From contig OMZY01000001.1 in assembly GCA_900315675.1 (NCBI GenBank), positions 558,001-622,000 on the forward strand: 64,000 nt of DNA. Direction: 5' to 3'. Below are positions 58,515 to 64,000 of this stretch, one piece after another. Source of the DNA: an uncultured Eubacteriales bacterium (GTDB lineage Bacteria > Bacillota > Clostridia > Christensenellales > Aristaeellaceae). Every line of letters starts with the position of its first letter. The stretch's first letter is position 1. Made by a program: the position numbers and the translations under genes. The notes beneath the pieces are model-generated. The model was not told the origin of the DNA. It ran no database searches and saw only the letters and a list, made by a program, of their open reading frames with translations.

Positions 58515-60067
58515 GCCTTTCTCACCTCATCCCTCTTTGCGCCGGCCATATAGAGTCCAAGTTCTTCCTGGGTGGTCTTCTTCGGATCGAGTTCTCCGAC
58601 AATCTCACCTTCGTACATCACCAGGATCCGGTCCGGGACATCCATCACCTCATCCAGCTCCAGTGAAATCAGCAGCACGGCCTTGCCCGCGTCCCGCTGT
58701 GCTACAAGCTGTTTATGTATATATTCGATGGCGCCCACGTCCAGGCCGCGGGTAGGCTGTACCGCTACCAGCAGTTCGGGCTGTTTGTCAATTTCACGGG
58801 CGATTATGGCTTTCTGCTGGTTGCCGCCGGACATGGAACGCGCCGGTGTAACGGAGCCCTGCCCGGAACGGACGTCGTACTGTTCAATCAGCTTATCCGA
58901 ATACTGACGGATGTTCTTTCTTCTCAGGAAGCCGATCCTGTCCGTGAATCTTGATTCAAAATAGGTCTGCAGGATCATGTTGTATTCCAGGGAATAATCC
59001 AGGACAAGTCCGTGCTTGTGCCGGTCTTCCGGAATATGGCTCATTCCTGCGGTGGAGCGCTTGCGGATGGAGGATTTTGTGATGTCCTTTCCGTCCATGA
59101 TGATTTTTCCGTCAACCAGCGGTTCCAGTCCTGTCAGGCCGTATACCAGTTCCGTTTGTCCGTTTCCGTCGATACCGGCAATACAGACAATTTCCCCTCT
59201 CCGCACCTGGAAGGAAACATCTTTGACGGCATTGTTGTTGTGTACTTTGGAAGCAACTGTCATGTGCTGCACATCCAGCACAACGTCGCCCGTGTGTGCC
59301 GGTTGTTTATCCACATGGAAATTGACGTTGCGGCCCACCATCATGGCGGAAAGTTCTTCCATCGTCGTGTTTTTTGTTTCAACCGTACCGATGTACTTGC
59401 CTTTTCTCAGTACGGTGCAGCGATCTGCCACCGCCATAATTTCGGCAAGCTTATGGCTGATAAAGAGAATGGACTTTCCTTCTGCCGCGAGATTGCGCAT
59501 GATTTGCATCAGTTCTTCAATCTCCTGCGGGGTCAGCACGGCGGTCGGTTCGTCAAAAATCAGGATTTCATTGTCCCGGTACAGCATTTTCAGAATCTCT
59601 GTCCGCTGCTGCATACCCACCGTGATGTCGGAAATCACAGCGTCCGGATCGACCTGTAATCCGTATTTTTCTGAAAGGGCAAGGATTTTCTTCCTGGCTT
59701 CGGACTTTTTCAGGATGCCGGCCTTTCCGACAGGTTCATCTCCAAGAATAATGTTGTCAAGCACGGTGAAGCATTCAACCAGCTTGAAATGCTGGTGTAC
59801 CATACCGATTCCCAGTGCGTTTGCGTCGTTCGGATCATTGATCTTGACTTCTTTGCCATCCTTTTTGATGATACCTTCTTCTGCCTGGTAAAGACCGAAC
59901 AGCACGCTCATGAGGGTGGATTTACCGGCGCCGTTTTCTCCCAGCAGCGCGTGGATTTCTCCGTGACGGAGCTGCAGGGTAATATTGTCATTGGCGATGA
60001 TTCCCGGAAAGCGTTTGGTGATGTTCAGCATTTCGATGGCATATTCCGACTGCCGTTCCTTGTTCAA
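58511..60067 (-). CDS. BMP-type (nucleoside) ABC transporter ATP-binding protein, two NBDs
   Basis: This double ATPase of the NupO/YufO (RbsA-like) class is 518 residues long. NBD1 has LGENGAGKSTLMSVLFG, ITVGMQQRTEILKML and LIFDEPTAVLTPQE. NBD2 has a degenerate P-loop IAGIDGNGQTEL but an intact signature MSGGNQQKAIIARE, typical of the family. I place the start at TTG 60067 because GGAGGGG lies eight bases before it; an ATG at 60082 overlaps that site. It lies after bmpA with a strong terminator-type hairpin between. Confidence 0.92.
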   Translation of the reverse strand: MNKERQSEYAIEMLNITKRFPGIIANDNITLQLRHGEIHALLGENGAGKSTLMSVLFGLYQAEEGIIKKDGKEVKINDPNDANALGIGMVHQHFKLVECFTVLDNIILGDEPVGKAGILKKSEARKKILALSEKYGLQVDPDAVISDITVGMQQRTEILKMLYRDNEILIFDEPTAVLTPQEIEELMQIMRNLAAEGKSILFISHKLAEIMAVADRCTVLRKGKYIGTVETKNTTMEELSAMMVGRNVNFHVDKQPAHTGDVVLDVQHMTVASKVHNNNAVKDVSFQVRRGEIVCIAGIDGNGQTELVYGLTGLEPLVDGKIIMDGKDITKSSIRKRSTAGMSHIPEDRHKHGLVLDYSLEYNMILQTYFESRFTDRIGFLRRKNIRQYSDKLIEQYDVRSGQGSVTPARSMSGGNQQKAIIAREIDKQPELLVAVQPTRGLDVGAIEYIHKQLVAQRDAGKAVLLISLELDEVMDVPDRILVMYEGEIVGELDPKKTTQEELGLYMAGAKRDEVRKA

Positions 60068-60171
60068 AGCGTTCCCCTCCATCTGTATGTTGTTTATGGC
60101 GAACAAGGATATTCTTCGCCTTTCTGACATAAACCCCTGTCCATGATTTCTGCGGAACAGGGGCTTATGTC

Positions 60172-60199
60172 AAAAACCGGGGATGCGGCGCATCCCCGG
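60172..60199 (-). terminator. Terminator-type hairpin between bmpA and the ATPase gene
   Basis: Ten-base perfect stem CCGGGGATGC/GCATCCCCGG with a 3-base loop and TTTTT on the minus strand. A second stem CCCCTGT/ACAGGGG spans about 60133-60163. It should reduce downstream transcription relative to bmpA. Confidence 0.85.
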
Positions 60200-60213
60200 C
60201 AATCATAAACAGA

Positions 60214-61311
60214 TTACTTGATGTTGCCCTGATAATCGACCTTGATGGTGGTTTCGGGTTCAGCGTCGATGGCGTTGGAAACGGTGATTTCACCGGCGTT
60301 CATCTTCGCAACCAGCGCGTTATAGTCATCAGCGGTGAAGCCGTCCGCAAACTGGGTGGAAGGAGCAATCTGCACGAAGTTTTCTTCGGGATTGTCGGAT
60401 ACCAGACCCAGGTTCTCAATCTTGCCGCCGGCAAATTCAGCGTTCAGGATGGAGGCCAGTTCGGTATAAACGGTGGCAGCCAGGCCCTTCATGGCGGAGG
60501 TCACGGTGATGCCTTCGCCGAACATGCCGTCAATGGTGCCCTTCTGGTCAACGTCAACGCCGATGACCTTGCCGCCGGCCTTCTGAGCCGCTTCACCGGC
60601 AGAGGTGAAGATGCCGCCGCCGCAGGCAAACACGATTTCGGTGCCGTTGGTATACCAGGTATCCATGTAAGCGGTAATGTCCGCGTCACCGTAGAACTGG
60701 TTGCCGTAAACATACTTGACTTCCACATCGTCAGCGCCCAGCTCGACAGCCGCGGCGTCAGCACCCTGCACAAAGCCGTAGCCGTAACGGACAACAGCGG
60801 GAACCGCCATGCCGCCCAGGAAGCCCAGCTTCTTGTAGCCCAGTTTCACAGCAGCGTAGCCGGCCATATAGCCGCACAGCTCTTCCTGGTAAACAGCGCA
60901 GTACAGGTTCGCGGGCACATCCTTGGCCAGATCGCCGATATCGCCTTCGCCAACGTCCAGCGCGATGAAGGTAATGTCGTCGAATTCAGGAGCCACTTTC
61001 TGAATCGCGGGTCCGAAAGCGTAACCGGGCATCACGATCACGGTGAAACCGTCGTCGATAGCCTTTTCAATGGAGGAAATCCGGTCTTCATCGGAGTCGG
61101 AAGCGGGCTTGTAGTACTGGAAGTCGATCTGGGCGGCTTCACAGAACTGTTTGCAGGCTTCATAGGTGGTCTGGTTGAAGGACTGGTCGGTAATATCGCC
61201 GTAGTCGGTGATCATGGCAACCCGCATGCTGCTTCCTTCTTCAGCGGAAGCGAAGGACATAACGCCCATCAGCATCACTGCAGCAAGCAGCAGAGCAAAA
61301 AGCTTTTTCAT
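60214..61311 (-). CDS. BMP family solute-binding protein (nucleoside importer)
   Basis: This extracytoplasmic binding protein of the basic-membrane-protein (PnrA/TmpC/NupN) family is 365 residues long. The signal peptide MKKLFALLLAAVMLMGVMSFASA/E has a signal-peptidase-I site and no lipobox cysteine, although family members in monoderms are normally lipoproteins. Mature motifs are RVAMITDYGDITDQSFNQTTYE, VIVMPGYAFGPAIQKVAPEFDDITFIALD and LGFLGGMAVPAVVRYGYGFVQGA (in parts), with GVDVDQKG. Purine nucleosides are the known ligands of relatives. It is first in the operon, with a promoter at 61361. Confidence 0.93.
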   Translation of the reverse strand: MKKLFALLLAAVMLMGVMSFASAEEGSSMRVAMITDYGDITDQSFNQTTYEACKQFCEAAQIDFQYYKPASDSDEDRISSIEKAIDDGFTVIVMPGYAFGPAIQKVAPEFDDITFIALDVGEGDIGDLAKDVPANLYCAVYQEELCGYMAGYAAVKLGYKKLGFLGGMAVPAVVRYGYGFVQGADAAAVELGADDVEVKYVYGNQFYGDADITAYMDTWYTNGTEIVFACGGGIFTSAGEAAQKAGGKVIGVDVDQKGTIDGMFGEGITVTSAMKGLAATVYTELASILNAEFAGGKIENLGLVSDNPEENFVQIAPSTQFADGFTADDYNALVAKMNAGEITVSNAIDAEPETTIKVDYQGNIK

Positions 61312-61360
61312 AGGAAATATCCCCTTTCTGATTGTCGGCATATGCCGTTTGTTTATACCA

Positions 61361-61369
61361 ATTATAACA
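61361..61369 (-). promoter_or_regulatory. Extended -10 promoter of bmpA
   Basis: Minus-strand TGT then perfect TATAAT (61366-61361), about 50 bases before the start. It begins right after the terminator of the SH3 gene, so two transcription units nearly touch. Confidence 0.6.
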
Positions 61370-61400
61370 AAAACCGGTACACTTGGAAAGAGTGTACCGG
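61369..61400 (-). terminator. Intrinsic terminator after the four-SH3 gene
   Basis: Ten-base perfect stem CCGGTACACT/AGTGTACCGG (61374-61383 with 61391-61400) with a T-run on the minus strand. The plus side also has TAATTTTT. Confidence 0.88.
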
Positions 61401-61455
61401 TAATTTTTGTCATCTTTTATTTCCGTAAAATCTGTGAAAAGGATTTGTAATATTG

Positions 61456-62490
61456 TCACAGGATCCCCGCGTACGGAGACAGATCAGTTACCGTGGCAGG
61501 CGCGGAACCGTCGTAAATGAACTGTCTCATCATATATCCGTAGGCGCCGTCAATCAGCACAAAATACCAGTCAACGCCTCGGGTAATAATGGTCACAGGG
61601 GTTCCCACCTTGCAGGAACGGATCACCGCGCTTTGCGTGGTAGGAGCTGCTCTCAGGTTGACATTCCTGCCGTTTGCGCTCACCACATACGCGCCGGAAA
61701 CGTAAGGCGTGGGAACTGCTGGCTGGCTTTCAGTCAGGAATTCGGTCATCATATATCCGTACCGGTTGCCCACGCGGATATAGCTCCAGGTGGTTCCCTT
61801 GGTAATCATCGCTGCCTGGGTACCAACGCTGTAGAATCCGATGCTCGTATAGGATTTGGACGGGCCCGAGCGCAGGTTGACGCCGTTACCGTTTCTGCTG
61901 GTCACGTACACGGTGTATTCGCTTCCGGAGGGACCGGGCATCGGCGCGGGTGCCGGTGTAACGGGCACGGGTACCGCGGTTCCGGACAGGAACTGGGTCA
62001 TCATATATCCGGTATAACTGCCCACCTGAATCCTGCACCAGTTATTTCCGGGGGAAATGATGGTACACTGGGTTCCGGGTGCATAGGATGCCACAACGGA
62101 ATATCCCTTGCCGGGACCGCTTCTCATCCTTACATTCAGTCCGTTCGCGCTTGTTATATATGCGGTTGAATCAATAAATGTCCCGGTTCCGGTGCTTCCG
62201 CCGCTGCTGCCGCCCACCTGCAGGTAGTCTCCGAGCATATAACCCGTCAATCCGTCCTGCGTCGTAACTGCGTACCAGGAACCGATCTGACCGGTAATGG
62301 TCACGGTTGTACCGCTGGGATAGCTGGCCCTGATTGCGCCGTTGAATGATGGTTCTGCGCGCAGAATCAGCCAGCCGCCTTTGACAACTCCTGTCCTGTT
62401 TTCCGCCAGGGCATTGCCGGCCGGCAGCACAGACGCTGCCGTCAGCATCAGGACCATCAGTATAATGGCTATGTTTTTACGTTTCATCAT
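61456..62490 (-). CDS. Secreted protein with four SH3b domains
   Basis: The 344-residue precursor has signal peptide MMKRKNIAIILMVLMLTAASVLPAGNALA/E. The mature part is four bacterial SH3 repeats (about 35-95, 110-172, 190-250 and 265-335), each with LxxRxxPs and a closing GYMM(T/R)(Q/E)F(L/I). The linkers are Gly/Ser- and Pro-rich (VPVPVTPAPAPMPG). Such SH3b proteins usually bind peptidoglycan or other wall polymers; no enzymatic domain is present. An AAGGAAG site precedes the start. Confidence 0.87.
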   Translation of the reverse strand: MMKRKNIAIILMVLMLTAASVLPAGNALAENRTGVVKGGWLILRAEPSFNGAIRASYPSGTTVTITGQIGSWYAVTTQDGLTGYMLGDYLQVGGSSGGSTGTGTFIDSTAYITSANGLNVRMRSGPGKGYSVVASYAPGTQCTIISPGNNWCRIQVGSYTGYMMTQFLSGTAVPVPVTPAPAPMPGPSGSEYTVYVTSRNGNGVNLRSGPSKSYTSIGFYSVGTQAAMITKGTTWSYIRVGNRYGYMMTEFLTESQPAVPTPYVSGAYVVSANGRNVNLRAAPTTQSAVIRSCKVGTPVTIITRGVDWYFVLIDGAYGYMMRQFIYDGSAPATVTDLSPYAGIL

Positions 62491-62520
62491 ATCTTTCTTC
62501 CTTCCGTGCAGAAATTGGCT

Positions 62521-63129
62521 TTACCCAAGTTCCGAATCATTCGTTTCCATCGTATTGATCATGTAATCAATATAGGATGAATAGGTTTCTTCCTCAGCGG
62601 ATGGATAACGGAGAATGATATGGTGGAAACTCTTTTCCGTCAGGTAATACAGATCTGTCTGTATCATTTTATCCTGTTCTTCGTTCCTTGTCACGCGCAG
62701 GCAGTTGTTTGCCTCGGTGCCTTTTCCGTCAAAGCCGGGAACTTCCAGTTTGATGGCTTCCATCAGGATTTCACGCGTCAGGCTGCCGTCATGTTCCATG
62801 TTTTCAATGGACATGGTGGCTTTTCCGTCTGCCGTGGCTGCGGTCAGTCCGTTGGTACCTTCATTGAACTGGAATGTGGCCGGATACTGCATTCTGAAGC
62901 CCGTCACACTGTCCATGTATTCGCACATCGCGGCGTCCGCGAAAGCGTCTGTCATTTCTTCGAGGCTCATGCCTTCTGTATCCTTCACATCGGTCATCTC
63001 AATCAGGGGCTGGATTTCTTCAAGTCCCTGTTCGGTTTCTTCCGTGGAGTTTTCCGCATTCACGCTGAAAGGACAAACCGCCAGCATTACGATCATGGTA
63101 AAAAGGAATAATAATCTGAATCTGCTCAA
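62521..63129 (-). CDS. Hypothetical secreted protein, 202 aa
   Basis: The precursor has a signal peptide RLLFLFTMIVMLAVCPFSVNA/E. The mature region (about 30-202) holds an acidic N-terminal stretch and then a domain with CEYMDSVTGFRMQYPATFQFNEG, which resembles the PsbP/DUF1795-like folds that start with a 'f.i.yP..w' strand, and DLYYLTEKSFHHIILRYP near the end. I do not recognise a named family. The start is TTG at 63129 with AGAGGAAG ten bases upstream. It lies 30 bases upstream of the four-SH3 gene and is probably cotranscribed with it. Confidence 0.72.
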   Translation of the reverse strand: MSRFRLLFLFTMIVMLAVCPFSVNAENSTEETEQGLEEIQPLIEMTDVKDTEGMSLEEMTDAFADAAMCEYMDSVTGFRMQYPATFQFNEGTNGLTAATADGKATMSIENMEHDGSLTREILMEAIKLEVPGFDGKGTEANNCLRVTRNEEQDKMIQTDLYYLTEKSFHHIILRYPSAEEETYSSYIDYMINTMETNDSELG

Positions 63130-63204
63130 GTCCTCACACTTCCTCTCTCATAAGGGATTCAACTATAAAGACGAAACACATCTGGATTTTCTTCCCGAAT
63201 ACGG

Positions 63205-63231
63205 AAAAACCCCTTCCGTACATTGGAAGGG
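63205..63231 (-). terminator. Intrinsic terminator after rpsT
   Basis: Seven-base stem CCCTTCC/GGAAGGG with a 7-base loop, then GTTTTT on the minus strand. The 63130-63204 stretch beyond it shows no gene. Confidence 0.8.
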
Positions 63232-63253
63232 AGTTTATCACACGCGATTCTGC

Positions 63254-63517
63254 TTAGTTAGCGGCCTTGGTCAACTGCTTGGCCAGACGGGCCTTTTTCC
63301 GATTGGCGGCATTCTTATGAATAACGCCCTTGGACGCGGCCTTATCGATCACTGCGGAAGTCGCGGACAGCTGCTCATTGGCGTTCTGCGCGTCAGCGGC
63401 AACGGCGGCGTCAAACTTCCGGATGGAAGTACGCATCCCGCTCTTAATGATGCGGTTGCGAAGATTCTTCTTCTCGCTGACCTTAACGCGCTTCTTTGCG
63501 GACTGGATATTCGGCAA
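63254..63517 (-). CDS. rpsT: 30S ribosomal protein bS20
   Basis: This helical, basic protein binds the 16S rRNA body early in assembly. The 87-residue sequence begins (M)PNIQSAKKRVKVSEKKNLRN and ends KGVIHKNAANRKKARLAKQL, diagnostic for bS20. The start is TTG at 63517 with GGGGAGGTG eight bases upstream; no ATG exists at this position. It is monocistronic with its own promoter and terminator. Confidence 0.97.
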   Translation of the reverse strand: MPNIQSAKKRVKVSEKKNLRNRIIKSGMRTSIRKFDAAVAADAQNANEQLSATSAVIDKAASKGVIHKNAANRKKARLAKQLTKAAN

Positions 63518-63562
63518 CTCGGTTCACCTCCCCTTAGGATCCTTAAAAAACCATCGCATGCA

Positions 63563-63591
63563 ATAATATCACGACAGCTGTGAAAAAGCAA
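63563..63591 (-). promoter_or_regulatory. Promoter of rpsT
   Basis: Minus-strand TTGCTT (63591-63586), 17-base spacer, TATTAT (63568-63563). Confidence 0.65.
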
Positions 63592-63644
63592 GTATTTCAT
63601 AAAAGAAATTTGAAATGTCTCTTCCCTATCCGTTTCTTTTCGTT

Positions 63645-63650
63645 TATAAT
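63645..63650 (+). promoter_or_regulatory. -10 element for nadD
   Basis: Perfect TATAAT 31 bases before the TTG start; the -35 region is not clear. Confidence 0.5.
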
Positions 63651-63681
63651 ATCCGTAACAGAAAACAGGAGGTTCTTTCCT

Positions 63682-64000
63682 TTGGCAAAAAAACAGCGTA
63701 TCGGTATTCTCGGCGGCAGCTTTGATCCGGTTCACCGCGGTCATATTGCTGCGGCGCTGGGTATACTGAATGCTGATTATGTGGATCGTCTGCTTGTCAT
63801 TCCTTCCGGCCGTCCCGGATACAAAAGCTGTTCCGCTTCTGCTGAAGACCGCTGGAAAATGCTTGTAGCCGCCTGTTCCTGCGATAAGCGCCTGGTGCCT
63901 TCCCGCCTGGAGCTGGATCGCGATGGGACTACCTATGCCGTTGATACGCTTCTGGCTGTCCGGAAAGAGTATCCCGATGCGAAACTGTTCTATATTATTG
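63682..64000 (+). CDS. nadD: Nicotinate-nucleotide adenylyltransferase (3' truncated by window edge)
   Basis: NadD adenylates nicotinate mononucleotide to deamido-NAD in NAD synthesis. About 106 codons are visible of a usual 190-220. The N-terminus reads (M)AKKQRIGILGGSFDPVHRGHIAAAL, with the nucleotidyltransferase motif GGSFDPVHxGH. Next come VDRLLVIPSGRPGYK (the PxxxPPHK region, here altered to PSGRPGYK), EDRWKMLVAAC and TYAVDTLLAVRKEYP. The start is TTG at 63682 with AGGAGG nine bases upstream. It is divergent from rpsT. Confidence 0.93.
   Translation, partial: MAKKQRIGILGGSFDPVHRGHIAAALGILNADYVDRLLVIPSGRPGYKSCSASAEDRWKMLVAACSCDKRLVPSRLELDRDGTTYAVDTLLAVRKEYPDAKLFYII

Noticed and set aside
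60131-60165. Second stem (CCCCTGT/ACAGGGG) before the BMP ATPase as a riboswitch
   Set aside because: Too simple and without a conserved core; noted only beside the terminator-type hairpin.
1-64000. CRISPR arrays, insertion sequences, prophage, integrons, rRNA genes
   Set aside because: No spaced direct repeats, transposase or integrase genes, terminal inverted repeats or rRNA sequence were found on reading both strands.

Overview
The window reads as a chromosomal core segment of a low-to-middle G+C Gram-positive-type anaerobe (Bacillota, class Clostridia or a near relative). Reasons: PyrR, the CdaA/CdaR c-di-AMP pair, DUF1292 and DUF1934 proteins, the rpsO-pnp pair, a DUF1385-prmC-prfA-tsaC cluster, strong AGGAGG ribosome binding sites and many classical intrinsic terminators. 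Several sugar- and nucleoside-directed systems fit a gut or rumen habitat, but that is inference. I see no IS element, prophage, CRISPR array or rRNA operon. The window opens inside one gene (phosphonopyruvate decarboxylase) and closes inside another (nadD).

Layout: 0-4.3 kb holds the partial phosphonopyruvate decarboxylase, a hypothetical gene, phosphohexomutase, a zinc-ribbon protein and a five-tRNA cluster (Val-Asp-Phe-Gly-Cys, minus strand). 4.3-10.2 kb is a plus-strand run with a structured leader, uraA, pyrR, rpsO, pnp, ruvX and a DUF1292 gene. 10.2-20.8 kb is mostly minus strand: a sugar-binding/GGDEF hybrid, an amino-acid ABC importer, a flippase-like membrane protein, a large GH2 enzyme, gpsA and a DUF1934 gene. 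20.9-36 kb is plus strand: ispE, a TtcA-like enzyme, xpaC-telA, a coaE::lytic-transglycosylase fusion, a lone family-5 binding protein, prmA-rsmE-mtaB-HIT, rpsU, an RNA-methyltransferase-like gene overlapping rho, and a CBS-containing pyrophosphatase. 36-44 kb holds an SH3 protein, putP, rpmE, a putative HTH/nuclease protein and DUF1385-prmC-prfA-tsaC. 44-63.5 kb is minus strand: pgi, rplM-rpsI, an Fbp/Afu-type ABC importer with a HAD phosphatase, a cdaA-cdaR-(membrane protein)-(P-loop ATPase)-rRNA methyltransferase operon, a BMP-type nucleoside importer, secreted SH3 proteins and rpsT. nadD begins on the plus strand at the end.

Most genes are translation and RNA housekeeping (five ribosomal proteins uS15, bS21, bL31, uS9 and uL13, plus bS20, RF1 and its methylase, PNPase, several RNA modification enzymes), interleaved with import systems. 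Three observations stand out. First, Rho sits in its usual neighbourhood but lacks several residues the family uses for ATP hydrolysis, while intrinsic terminators are dense here. Second, dephospho-CoA kinase and a membrane-anchored lytic transglycosylase form one open reading frame. Third, all four ABC solute-binding proteins carry signal-peptidase-I type signals without a lipobox cysteine. Starts other than ATG are frequent (TTG for rplM, rpsT, nadD, tsaC; GTG for rpsU, cdaA).
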